Assembly: GCA_934184665.1 (NCBI GenBank)
Contig: CAKPSX010000001.1
Location: 26,260-90,259, forward strand
Length of the DNA stretch: 64,000 nt
Direction: 5' to 3'
DNA from: an uncultured Clostridia bacterium
GTDB lineage: Bacteria; Bacillota; Clostridia; TANB77; CAG-508
Part shown: positions 47,403 to 55,469 of the stretch, in pieces
Layout: each line of letters begins with the position of its first letter
Position numbering within the stretch: position 1 is the first letter of the stretch
The notes under the pieces: generated by a model
Told to the model about the DNA's origin: nothing
The model's input: the letters and a program-made list of their open reading frames with translations, nothing else
The model's database searches: none
Translations under genes and position numbers: made by a program

Positions 47403-48461
47403 ATGGATAAAAAAGAAGAGTGGAATTTAGAATTATCAGAATATATTAAACAAGGTGAACCCAATAGAGTAGAAAAAACTAAAACATGGGAAACAGCTAT
47501 AGGGTTACAAGATGTAGATGGATTAAAACCTTCAAAATACTTAATTAAAACTGCTAAAGAACATATTGAAGGAAACATAGATATTAAAGAAGCAAAAATA
47601 AGAATAGATGAATATTATGAAGTTCAAGGTAGCAGAAAAAACATTGAAAAGGAAAATGAAGAAGCGGATAAAGTTGCAGTAAGAATTACAGAAATATTAA
47701 GTGAAAAAGCATTTAATTTTTCACCAACAGAATTATTAAATATTCATAAGAGATTATTTAAGGATATTTTTAATGGAGCAGGAGTGTATAGAGATTATAA
47801 TATTACAAAAAAAGAATGGGTACTAAATGGAGAAACAGTAACATATGCATCATTTCAAAGTATAAAAGAAACATTAGAATATGATTTTGAACAAGAAAAA
47901 AACTTTTCGTATAAAGGGTTAAGTTTAGAAGAATCTATAAAACATTTATGTTCTTTCACTGCGAATATATGGCAGATACATCCATTTGGTGAGGGGAATA
48001 CAAGAACAACGGCTGTATTTATTATTAAATATTTGAGAACATTTGGATTTGATATTAATGACGAAGTATTTGCTGATAATTCGTGGTATTTTAGAAATTC
48101 ATTAGTTAGAGCTAATTATACAAATTTCCAAAAGAATATATTTGAAGATATTTCATTTTTGGAGAAGTTTTTTTATAATTTACTAACAAATAGTAACTAT
48201 GAATTAAAGAATAGATATACACATATAGATAATATTCAAAGTGCAAGTGAAAACAATCTAAAGGGTAATAATTGCACTTTAGAAGAACAAGCAATTATAA
48301 ATATATTAAAAGTAAATTCGAGGGCAACACAAGAAGAAATAGCAATTCAAATTGATAAATCTGTAAGAACTATAAAAACATATATGGCAGGAATGCAAGA
48401 AAAAGGGTTAATAGAAAGAAAAAATGGTAAGAAAAACGGAGAATGGCAAGTAAATGTGTAA
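47403..48461 (+). CDS. Fic-domain protein with C-terminal winged helix
   Basis: 352 residues behind TAGGAGG. The Fic core around residues 100-240 contains IWQIHPFGEGNTRTTAVF with the motif His193-P-F-G-E-G-N-T-R; the acidic residue is Glu instead of the Asp of classical AMPylators, and the second Gly is Thr, a common variant. The C-terminal ~60 residues form a winged helix (RATQEEIAIQIDKSVRTIKTY), suggesting DNA binding and autoregulation through the palindromes upstream. No [S/T]xxxE[G/N] inhibitory motif was recognised. Confidence 0.85.
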   Translation: MDKKEEWNLELSEYIKQGEPNRVEKTKTWETAIGLQDVDGLKPSKYLIKTAKEHIEGNIDIKEAKIRIDEYYEVQGSRKNIEKENEEADKVAVRITEILSEKAFNFSPTELLNIHKRLFKDIFNGAGVYRDYNITKKEWVLNGETVTYASFQSIKETLEYDFEQEKNFSYKGLSLEESIKHLCSFTANIWQIHPFGEGNTRTTAVFIIKYLRTFGFDINDEVFADNSWYFRNSLVRANYTNFQKNIFEDISFLEKFFYNLLTNSNYELKNRYTHIDNIQSASENNLKGNNCTLEEQAIINILKVNSRATQEEIAIQIDKSVRTIKTYMAGMQEKGLIERKNGKKNGEWQVNV

Positions 48462-48476
48462 TTAATAGTATTATAT

Positions 48477-48503
48477 AAAAGGCGAGAGTTAACTCGCCTT
48501 TAA
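48477..48503. terminator. Terminator after Fic 2
   Basis: AAAGGCGAG, 6-nt loop, CTCGCCTTT; works for the plus strand and possibly for the remnant on the minus strand. Confidence 0.7.
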
Positions 48504-48504
48504 T

Positions 48505-48558
48505 CTATTTTTCAATAAATCCTGTAATTAATTGAATTCCATCACAAAATCCATTCAT
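48505..48558 (-). pseudogene. 17-codon remnant of the small Fic-linked gene
   Basis: A GGAGG site and ATG start the peptide NGFCDGIQLITGF, matching the C-terminus of the protein at 44135-44425 (NGFCDGIELISGS). Apparently an internal deletion fused the original start region to the last codons. Confidence 0.6.
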
Positions 48559-48716
48559 TTTTTAAACCTCCATTTTTATTAAAAATTATTGGGGACAATC
48601 GTTGCAAAAAATCACAAAATTTAACCAATTTCATAATCTTACCAATTTACTCTAACTCTATTAAAACTAATAAAAACTCAAGTTAACAAAATCTCTCAAG
48701 AATTACAATCAAATTT

Positions 48717-48880
48717 TCATAACCCGAAGCTCCCAGTTTCAACTCTTGGCTCCGCAATCACAATAAAATGAAGCATTTGCTAGATTTTGGCAGGTGCTTT
48801 TTAAATGCACTTTTGAATAAAATTGTAACACTTCGGTCACAGTTAGGGTGAGGGCTGATATTAGACAAATTTTCACAGGA
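48717..48880 (+). other. Decayed tRNA-fMet 3' half with flank: attachment-site scar 2
   Basis: TCATAACCCGAAG, then a mutated T-arm and CTCCGCAATCACAATAAAATG; parallels scar 1 at 45757 through about 165 nt (shared TTGCTAGATTTTGGCAGG-like block). Lies in the gene-free gap 48559-48941, where nothing else is recognisable. Confidence 0.6.
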
Positions 48881-48941
48881 AATGTATTTCAATAATTCAC
48901 AGAAAGTGGTATAATTGGGGAAAATGAGAGGAGAAAAAATT

Positions 48942-49496
48942 ATGAATAAATATTATGAAATAAAAGTTATGATAAGAGAATCACATCCACCAACATGGAG
49001 AAGATTGCGAATACCAGCAAATATAACATTTAATGACTTAGCAGCAATTATAGAAATTGCATTTGAATGGTGAGGATACCACTTATATGAATTTGAGATA
49101 GGTGCAACTTTACATTAAATGGGACGATTTATAGCAGTACCTGCAGAAGATGAATATGGAATAGAAGAAATAAGAGGAAAGACATTAGACTCTGGAAAAG
49201 AGAAAATAGATAAATATTTCAAAAAATATAAAAGAATGAAATTTATATATGATTTTGGAGATAACTGGGTACATGATATAATAATAGAAAAAGAAATAAA
49301 TGAAAAAATAGAATATCCATTGTGTATAAAGGCGAAATCAGGAGCATATCCAGAAGACTGTGGAGGAACATATGGATATGAAGAATATTATCCAAATAAT
49401 GAGGGAAGAGAAGAATTTGACATGGACTTTATTAATGGTGAGCTAGAAGGTTATAAAGATTTTGCAAAGCAATTATATGAAAGACAAATGTTTTAA
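48942..49496 (+). pseudogene. Plasmid pRiA4b ORF-3-like protein, two in-frame stops
   Basis: One continuous frame of 185 codons from ATG 48942 (behind AGAGGAG) shows the family pattern: IMIRESHPPTWRRLRIPANIT at the N-terminus, then GYHLYEF, KRMKFIYDFGDNWVHDI and CIKAKSGAYPEDCGG. TGA at 49071 and TAA at 49116 interrupt it. The 3' part from ATG 49119 (125 codons) remains open but has no ribosome site. The family is of unknown function and is common on mobile DNA. Clearly decaying. Confidence 0.82.
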
Positions 49497-49591
49497 ACAA
49501 AAAAGCTTCAAGAATGAATCGTCTTGGGCAACTATTTTATCAATATGGGATATCTTCTAGAAATTTATAAAAGCATTGTAATGTTAAAATA

Positions 49592-49888
49592 GTAGGAAAA
49601 GTAACATTAGTAGATTTCATAAAATGTGATGAAAAATTTAAAGAATTATGGAATAAAATAGATGATAGTATTTTAAAAGATGGATATTTTGTTGGTAATT
49701 TTTTTGGAGATAATGATGAATGGAAGAGTACAAAAGAAGGAATGACTTTTTTAACCAAAGAACAGGTAATGGAATTATTTAAAGATTTTGAAATTAAAGA
49801 GTTTAAAGAAGTAGAAAAAGATGATTTTACTGGCTTAGGTAAAATGAAGCATTGGCATATATTTAATGTTATAGCAAAGAAAATTTAG
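49592..49888 (+). pseudogene. C-terminal remnant of a class I SAM-dependent methyltransferase
   Basis: About 98 codons with no start resemble the end of TehB-like small-molecule methyltransferases (GYFVGNFFGDNDEW, MTFLTKEQVMELF, KHWHIFNVIAKK). The SAM-binding N-terminal half is gone. It sits in the 420-nt gap between the pRiA4b-like remnant and the kinase gene. Confidence 0.7.
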
Positions 49889-49918
49889 AATTATAAATAG
49901 TAATTGAAGGAGGAAAAC

Positions 49919-50428
49919 GTGGAAAAAATAATTGTTATTGGGAGCCCTGGCGCTGGAAAAAGTTTATTTTCTAAAAAGTTAAAAAATATTATGAAATTGC
50001 CATTATATCACATAGATATGATGTATCATAAAAAAGATGGTACACATATTACAAAAGAAGAATTAGAAGAAAAATTAAAACAAATTTTTAAAGAGGATAA
50101 ATGGATTATAGATGGCAACTATCAGAGAACATTAGAATTAAGGATAAAAGAATGTGACACTATATTTTTATTGGATTTTCCAACTCAAGTTTGTCTTGAT
50201 GGTGCAAAATCACGAATTGGCAAAAAAAGAGACGATTTGCCTTGGATAGAAGAAAAACTAGATGAAAATTTTGAACAATGCATTATTAATTTTGCTAATG
50301 AAAAGTTGCCACAAATTTATAAGTTATTGGATAAATATAAAATGAATCATAGTATTTTTATTTTTAAATCTAGAGATGAGGCTGATAATTACATATATGA
50401 TATGGAGAAAAAATATGCAAATATATAA
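49919..50428 (+). CDS. P-loop kinase-like protein (FlaR/adenylate-kinase-like)
   Basis: 169 residues from GTG 49919, 5 nt behind AAGGAGG; an in-frame TTG at 49904 overlaps the ribosome site. Walker A GSPGAGKS near residue 8, then LPLYHIDMMYHKKDGTH and WIIDGNYQRTL, the pattern of proteins annotated as DNA topology modulation FlaR or AAA kinases of unknown substrate. No partner gene is evident. Its end overlaps a short GNAT remnant by 14 nt. Confidence 0.75.
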   Translation: MEKIIVIGSPGAGKSLFSKKLKNIMKLPLYHIDMMYHKKDGTHITKEELEEKLKQIFKEDKWIIDGNYQRTLELRIKECDTIFLLDFPTQVCLDGAKSRIGKKRDDLPWIEEKLDENFEQCIINFANEKLPQIYKLLDKYKMNHSIFIFKSRDEADNYIYDMEKKYANI

Positions 50429-50534
50429 TTTGAAAGATAAATTAGAATATTTAGATGAAGTTGCAAAATTAGAATATGATGAATGGGCAGACAATAAAGA
50501 AAAAAATAGAAAATGTAGAATAGAAAGAAAATAA
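50415..50534 (+). pseudogene. N-terminal remnant of a GNAT acetyltransferase
   Basis: 39 codons (start MQIYNLKDKLEYLDEVAKLE, then YDEWADN) resemble the first helix of GNAT acetyltransferases and then stop. The acetyl-CoA-binding part is absent. Starts within the end of the kinase gene, so it was once coupled to it. Confidence 0.45.
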
Positions 50535-50634
50535 AAAAATTAAAAACATATTAAAGTTTATATAAATTTAAACTTTAATGACAACTTACATATTTTTAAA
50601 CAAAAGTATAAGATAAAAAAGGGGAAGAGAAAAT

Positions 50635-50764
50635 CTGGTTGAAAAATAATTGCAATTTTGGACTGCGTCAGATTTCATTTAAAACGTGGTTACATACAGC
50701 CCGTATGTGCCATTGACTTTTAAATAAAAGTGTCCTTGCAAAAATTTAATTCTTTTCCAACCAG
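50635..50764 (+). ncRNA. Structured palindromic element A (upstream of CYTH-Nudix gene)
   Basis: 130-nt imperfect palindrome: CTGGTTG / CAACCAG closing stem, inner AATT and GGAC/GTCC pairs, ATTTAAAA / TTTTAAAT helix and a CATAC-AGCCC-GTATG apical hairpin. It is homologous to element B at 62097-62220; the outer stem differs in sequence but still pairs in both. It ends 20 nt before the next start codon. Either a cis-acting RNA or an ERIC-like mobile palindrome. The rest of the gap 50535-50634 shows nothing further. Confidence 0.6.
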
Positions 50765-50784
50765 AGTTGTGCCTTTAGGAAGGA

Positions 50785-51795
50785 ATGAGATTAAATATGA
50801 GTTTAAAAGAGAGTAATGAAATAACACTAAAAATCAAATGTGAATTAAATGAGTTCTATAAGATACTAGAAGAAAAAGGATTCAAAATAATAGATAAATT
50901 CTCAATGGATGATACATATTTTGTACCTGAAGAAGTGAATCTAGACAAGGTTAATACAAGAGATATTTTATCTAAAGCAGTATTAGTAAGAGATATTATA
51001 GGAAAAATGCCAGATAGAAGAGCAAAACTAATAACATTTAAAATCAAAAACTTTGATGAGTCTGGCAATATATTAAATCAAGAATCTGTTAATTGTAATA
51101 TTCTAGAAACAGAAGATGCTAAAAAGCTATTAAAAGCAATAGGGTACAAAGAAATTATGAATATAAAAGAAGATGATGTAGTATACGAAAAAGATGGATT
51201 TCAATTAGCAATTAAAGATATAAAAAACGGAGATAATTTAATAGAAATAGAAACTGAAGATAATAAAGAATTAAATACTATAGAGAAATTGATTCAAAAA
51301 GTCAGTAAAATAGGAATACCAGTTTATACAGATAATTATTTTGTGAAAAAAGCAGAAATAGAATTAGATAAGATATTAAGTAAAAATACTAATAAAGAAA
51401 AGGAAAAATCTTGTGGATGCATTATAATAAATGATGATAAAGTATTATTAATCAAGCAGACAAAGGGACATTGGGGATTTCCAAAAGGACATATGAAAAA
51501 AGATGAAACAGAGATTGAAACAGCAGTTAGAGAAGTAAAAGAAGAAACGAATTTAGATGTAGAAATTGACGCTAATAAAAGATATACAATAGAATATGTA
51601 ACAGATAAAGGAAATTTAAAACAAGTAGTATTATTTATTGCCAAATGTATAGGTGGAGAGATAAAAGCACAGGAAAGTGAAGTGAATGATATAAAATGGT
51701 TAAATTTCAATGAGGCAATTGAAACAATTACATATGATAATACTAGAGAATTATTTAAGAAAATACTTAAGGAGGGAAATTATGAGCGAAAATAA
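50785..51795 (+). CDS. CYTH-like and Nudix two-domain hydrolase
   Basis: 336 residues (an alternative start at 50797 is possible; ribosome sites AGGA AGGA lie before both). Residues ~1-195 resemble a CYTH/triphosphate-tunnel domain (EITLKIKCEL, DTYFVPEE, RAKLITFKIKNF, VRDIIGKM). Residues ~205-330 are a Nudix hydrolase with a complete Nudix box from G235 (GHMKKDETEIETAVREVKEE). CYTH enzymes handle triphosphates or adenylate; the Nudix part cleaves nucleoside diphosphates linked to other groups. The fusion suggests nucleotide-based metabolism or signalling; the substrate is unknown. Overlaps the GIY-YIG gene by 14 nt. Confidence 0.82.
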   Translation: MRLNMSLKESNEITLKIKCELNEFYKILEEKGFKIIDKFSMDDTYFVPEEVNLDKVNTRDILSKAVLVRDIIGKMPDRRAKLITFKIKNFDESGNILNQESVNCNILETEDAKKLLKAIGYKEIMNIKEDDVVYEKDGFQLAIKDIKNGDNLIEIETEDNKELNTIEKLIQKVSKIGIPVYTDNYFVKKAEIELDKILSKNTNKEKEKSCGCIIINDDKVLLIKQTKGHWGFPKGHMKKDETEIETAVREVKEETNLDVEIDANKRYTIEYVTDKGNLKQVVLFIAKCIGGEIKAQESEVNDIKWLNFNEAIETITYDNTRELFKKILKEGNYERK

Positions 51796-52387
51796 GAAGG
51801 GGTATATTTATATTATGACAAATCCTGCATTAATAGATATGGTTAAGATTGGTTATGCAACAAATGTAGAAGAAAGAAGAAAACAACTTAGCACTACAGC
51901 ACTTCCATATGAGTATGAGGTGTATGCAACATATGAAACTAATGGAAATCTTGAAGATAAGAAATTACACCAACTCATAGATGATCTGAATTCGGATCTA
52001 CGTGTTTCAAAAAACAGAGAATTTTATGTTATGACGCCAGAACAGGCTTATCAACTATTAGAAGCAATAGCTATCATAAGTGGTTCAACAAAAAGATTAA
52101 AGAAAATGAAACAAGTACATATAAATATGAAAAGACCACCAATTGACTTTATTAAATGTGGTATTCCAAAAGGTGCTGAGCTAATATATATGGAGGATCC
52201 CAATATTAAGGTTACAGTTGTAAACAATCATAAAGTGAAATATAAGGAGGAATTGACATCTTTATCTGCTATTGTTAAACAATTAAAAGGATATAAACAT
52301 GTATCAGGTTCATTGTATTTTACATATAACGGAAAAGCTATAACAGAGATAGCTGATGAAACTCAATGGAAGGAATATAGAAAATAG
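51782..52387 (+). CDS. GIY-YIG nuclease-family protein with C-terminal RAMA/DUF4357-like domain
   Basis: 201 residues from ATG 51782 behind AAGGAGG; longer in-frame starts lie deep inside the previous gene. The N-terminal ~95 residues are of the T5orf172/MUG113 GIY-YIG type (KGYIYIMTNPALIDMVKIGYAT, ERRKQLSTTALPYEYEVYA, then KNREFY). The C-terminal ~60 residues (SLSAIVKQLKGYKHVSGSLYF, YNGKAITEI) look like a RAMA or DUF4357 module, thought to sense modified DNA. Together this would be a nuclease that reads base modification; the C-terminal assignment is tentative. Confidence 0.78.
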   Translation: MSENKKGYIYIMTNPALIDMVKIGYATNVEERRKQLSTTALPYEYEVYATYETNGNLEDKKLHQLIDDLNSDLRVSKNREFYVMTPEQAYQLLEAIAIISGSTKRLKKMKQVHINMKRPPIDFIKCGIPKGAELIYMEDPNIKVTVVNNHKVKYKEELTSLSAIVKQLKGYKHVSGSLYFTYNGKAITEIADETQWKEYRK

Positions 52388-52411
52388 GTGAAAATATAAA
52401 AGAAAGCATTT

Positions 52412-52883
52412 CTAAAATTTAAATGCTTTCTGTATTTTGCCACAAGCGATTTTGGTACCAGAATTGCCACTAGGCTGAGTAGTAAAATCATCAGGCATAT
52501 CATGAATAATTAGAACTTTTCCAATAATATCCTTGACTTTAAATTTATTAATAAAAACACTCATATAACTATATCCATTATTCTCAATTAAAGGAGGCAA
52601 ATCTCCAACATGAAATGGATGAGGACAATTTTTTGGATTATAATGAGCTTTTGCATTTGCAAATTCATCATCTGAATTTCCCGTGCAAGAAGTTCCGCTC
52701 ATGTATATGGAATCCAAAGAATCTACCCTTGCAATGATCTTTAGACTGTGGCAATCCATTGATTTTAGCTGTTAACATTACGCCATTGCTTACTTCCTTA
52801 AAAGTAACAATGCCATTTATTTCGGGAAATTTCTTTCCACCTTTTATGTGAGCTTCAGCCATATTAAAAAAATTTGAAAACAT
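52412..52883 (-). pseudogene. sodC: Cu/Zn superoxide dismutase-like gene with a frameshift
   Basis: Two overlapping minus-strand frames together give a complete SodC-like protein: the first encodes AHIKGGKKFPEINGIVTF and FFGFHIHE, the second GTSCTGNSDDEFANAKAHY, PHPFHVGDLPPL, and VLIIHDMPDDF. The Cu/Zn His ligands and the Cys are all present. A one-base insertion near 52700 (a C between the codons for HE and GT) breaks the frame. It is either a very young pseudogene or a sequencing/assembly error. The stop overlaps a hairpin (AAAGCATTT / AAATGCTTT, 52402-52431) that can act as terminator. Confidence 0.82.
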
Positions 52884-53084
52884 ATTAGTCTCTCCTCTAA
52901 ATTAAATTCTATATTAGTATATGTAACAAACCCCAATAATGAAACCCAAAAAAGTAGAATAATTGAGAATAAAGATTTTGCATTAAATAATATGACATTT
53001 AAAAAACTATGAAACCGTAATAATTAAAAGATTAAAAACAAAAAAACACAACGTTATAAATAAACGAAAAATAAAAAAATATAT

Positions 53085-53112
53085 TTGAACAATCCACAGA
53101 TTATGATATAAT
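53085..53112 (+). promoter_or_regulatory. Promoter of the sirtuin gene
   Basis: TTGAAC, 16-nt spacer and TATAAT, 29 nt before the start at 53142. Confidence 0.65.
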
Positions 53113-53141
53113 TGTGGAAAAATAGAAGGGAGTACTAATCT

Positions 53142-53858
53142 ATGAATGATAAAATACAGCAATTTAAGCAATTAGTAAATGAAAGTGAGAACATTGTATT
53201 TTTTGGAGGAGCGGGAGTATCCACTGAAAGTGGAATTCCAGACTTTAGAAGCAAAGATGGTTTATACAATCAACAATACAAATATCCGCCTGAAACAATA
53301 TTAAGTCATACTTTTTTTATGAATCAAACAGATGAATTCTATAAATTTTATAAAGCAAAAATGAATTCATTAAAATACAAACCTAATATTACTCATATCA
53401 AACTTGCAGAACTTGAAAGTCAGGGAAAATTAAAAGCAGTAATAACGCAAAACATAGATGGTTTGCACCAAAAGGCTGGTTCCAAAATTGTATATGAGTT
53501 ACATGGCAGTGTATTAAGAAACTATTGTATGAATTGCAATAAATTTTACGATGCTGAATATGTGTTTAATAGCAATGGTACTCCAAAATGCAACTGCGGT
53601 GGAATAATAAAACCTGATGTGGTTTTGTATGAAGAAGGATTAAATGAAGATACAATCATGAAGTCAGTATACGCTATTCAAAATGCTGATTTATTAATTG
53701 TTGCGGGCACATCGCTTACTGTTCAGCCTGCAAGTGGCTTAATAAATTACTTTAGAGGCAAGAATTTGGTGTTAATAAATAGAGATTCAACTCCTTATGA
53801 CAATAAAGCAGATTTAGTAATAAATGAGAATCTTGGAACTGTTTTCAGAATACAATAA
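53142..53858 (+). CDS. NAD-dependent protein deacylase (sirtuin, CobB/SIR2 family)
   Basis: 238 residues, the normal length for a class U/III bacterial sirtuin. NAD-binding GGAGVSTESGIPDFRS near residue 21, TQNIDGLHQKAGS and the catalytic His in YELHGSV, a zinc site with the pairs CMNC and CNCGG, and VAGTSLTVQPAS for NAD binding. It removes acetyl or other acyl groups from lysines using NAD. A small GNAT acetyltransferase gene follows 31 nt later, which could supply the opposing activity; that functional link is inference. Confidence 0.94.
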   Translation: MNDKIQQFKQLVNESENIVFFGGAGVSTESGIPDFRSKDGLYNQQYKYPPETILSHTFFMNQTDEFYKFYKAKMNSLKYKPNITHIKLAELESQGKLKAVITQNIDGLHQKAGSKIVYELHGSVLRNYCMNCNKFYDAEYVFNSNGTPKCNCGGIIKPDVVLYEEGLNEDTIMKSVYAIQNADLLIVAGTSLTVQPASGLINYFRGKNLVLINRDSTPYDNKADLVINENLGTVFRIQ

Positions 53859-53889
53859 ACTAAAATATAAAAAGAAGAAAGGAAATAAA

Positions 53890-54141
53890 ATGATAAAAAT
53901 AATATTTGACCCCAACTTAAAAAGATCAATTGCATATGATGAAAAAGAAAAAATAGGAGAATGCATATTTGTCGAGGAAGGAAACCAGTGGAATATAACA
54001 CATACAGAAGTAGACAATAGATATCAAGGGCAGGGAATAGCAAGAGAACTTGTGGAGAACATTATGGAAGAAGCAAAGGCTAATAAGAAAGAAGTAAAAG
54101 CAACATGTTCATATGCAAAGAAAGTGATAAATAAAAAATAA
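53890..54141 (+). CDS. Small GNAT acetyltransferase (YjdJ-type)
   Basis: 83 residues from ATG 53890 behind GAAAGGAAA; the upstream in-frame starts overlap the sirtuin gene. The acetyl-CoA-binding loop is VDNRYQGQGIARELV, followed by a short helix and KATCSYAKKVI. This minimal GNAT class acts on unknown substrates. It lies between sirtuin and bile-salt-hydrolase-like genes in one probable operon. Confidence 0.85.
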   Translation: MIKIIFDPNLKRSIAYDEKEKIGECIFVEEGNQWNITHTEVDNRYQGQGIARELVENIMEEAKANKKEVKATCSYAKKVINKK

Positions 54142-54154
54142 AGGAGGAAATGCT

Positions 54155-55129
54155 ATGTGTACAGCAGTAACATACAAAACAAAGGATTTTTACTTTGGGA
54201 GAACTCTAGATTATGAATTTTCATATAATGAAGAAATAACAATAATGCCAAGAAACTACCAACTAAATTTTAGAAATGGAAAAATAATAAAAAATCATTA
54301 TGCTATAATAGGAATGGCATATGTAGCTGATAACTATCCATTATATTATGATGCAATCAATGAAAAAGGCGTTGGAATGGCAGGACTTAACTTTGTCGGA
54401 AATGCATATTATAATGAAACAAAGAACGGAAAGGATAATATAGCACAATTCGAATTTATTCCATGGATATTGAGCCAATGTTCTACAACAAAAGAGGCAA
54501 GAAGTTTAATAGAAAAAATCAACTTATTAAATGTGTCATTTAATGAAAATTTACAATTGGCACAATTACATTGGATTATTTCAGACAAAGAAGAATCAAT
54601 AACAGTTGAAGCAGTAAAAGATGGTATAAAAATATATGATAATCCAGTAGGAGTACTAACTAATAATCCAGCATTTGATAAACAATTATTTTCGCTAAAC
54701 AATTATATAAATATATCAAATAAATCACCACAAAATAAATTTGCAAAAAACTTGAGCCTTAATCAATACAGTAGAGGAATGGGGGCAATAGGGCTACCAG
54801 GAGATTTATCTTCTCAGTCAAGGTTTGTTAGGGCAACTTTTGTAAAGATGAATTCTGTTTCTGAAAAGGATGAAAATTCAAGTATTAGCCAATTTTTTCA
54901 TATACTTAACTCAGTTGACCAACAAAGAGGATGCTGCCAACTAGATAATGGAAAATATGAAATAACAATATATACATCATGCTGTAATGCAACTAAAGGA
55001 ATATATTATTACACAACATATGACAATCACCAAATTACTGCAGTTGATATGAATAAAGAGAATTTAGAAGAAAGTAAACTTGTTAGATATACTTTAATAA
55101 AAGGAGAACATATAAAATATCAAAACTGA
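54155..55129 (+). CDS. Choloylglycine (bile salt) hydrolase / penicillin V acylase family
   Basis: 324 residues behind AAGGAGG, with no signal peptide, as for cytoplasmic bile salt hydrolases. Ntn-hydrolase features: Cys2 as nucleophile after Met removal, Arg16 and Asp19 in FGRTLDYE, Asn in INEKGVGMAGLNF, the Asn pair in VLTNNPAF near residue 170, and Arg in SQSRFVRATF. These match the catalytic set of bile salt hydrolases. Penicillin V acylases share the fold, so activity needs testing, but a gut Firmicute context favours deconjugation of bile salts. The preceding GNAT gene ends 13 nt upstream. Confidence 0.9.
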   Translation: MCTAVTYKTKDFYFGRTLDYEFSYNEEITIMPRNYQLNFRNGKIIKNHYAIIGMAYVADNYPLYYDAINEKGVGMAGLNFVGNAYYNETKNGKDNIAQFEFIPWILSQCSTTKEARSLIEKINLLNVSFNENLQLAQLHWIISDKEESITVEAVKDGIKIYDNPVGVLTNNPAFDKQLFSLNNYINISNKSPQNKFAKNLSLNQYSRGMGAIGLPGDLSSQSRFVRATFVKMNSVSEKDENSSISQFFHILNSVDQQRGCCQLDNGKYEITIYTSCCNATKGIYYYTTYDNHQITAVDMNKENLEESKLVRYTLIKGEHIKYQN

Positions 55130-55181
55130 AAAAGTAACAGCTCTTAATTAGTTTGTATGTATAGTCAAAAGCTATAATTTT

Positions 55182-55226
55182 AAAAAATCTGTTAATCATT
55201 AATACCCGAGTGATTGGCAGATTTTT
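55182..55226 (+). terminator. Terminator after the bile-salt-hydrolase-like gene
   Basis: AAAAATCTG / CAGATTTTT closing stem with inner AATCA/TGATT pairs and a T-rich tail. The remaining gap to 55406 shows no gene. Confidence 0.7.
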
Positions 55227-55406
55227 CTTTATATTCAGAAATTTAAACTGGACACGAATAAATTAAAAAATAAATCTTCTTATTTGTTCTAATTATAGCC
55301 AAAATTTAAGGCTGATGGCTTTTAATTGTTATAATAAGTAACTAATGTCATCAATGTAAGCTTTTGTTCTATATTTTATAAATTAGCATTTTTGCTTAGA
55401 GAATCC

Positions 55407-55435
55407 TTGAAAATCTAAGTTTTATATGATATAAT
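55407..55435 (+). promoter_or_regulatory. Promoter of the fusion protease gene
   Basis: TTGAAA, 17-nt spacer and TATAAT, 34 nt before the start at 55470. Confidence 0.75.
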
Positions 55436-55469
55436 ACTTAACATAACATGTTTGAAAGGAGCATGTACT

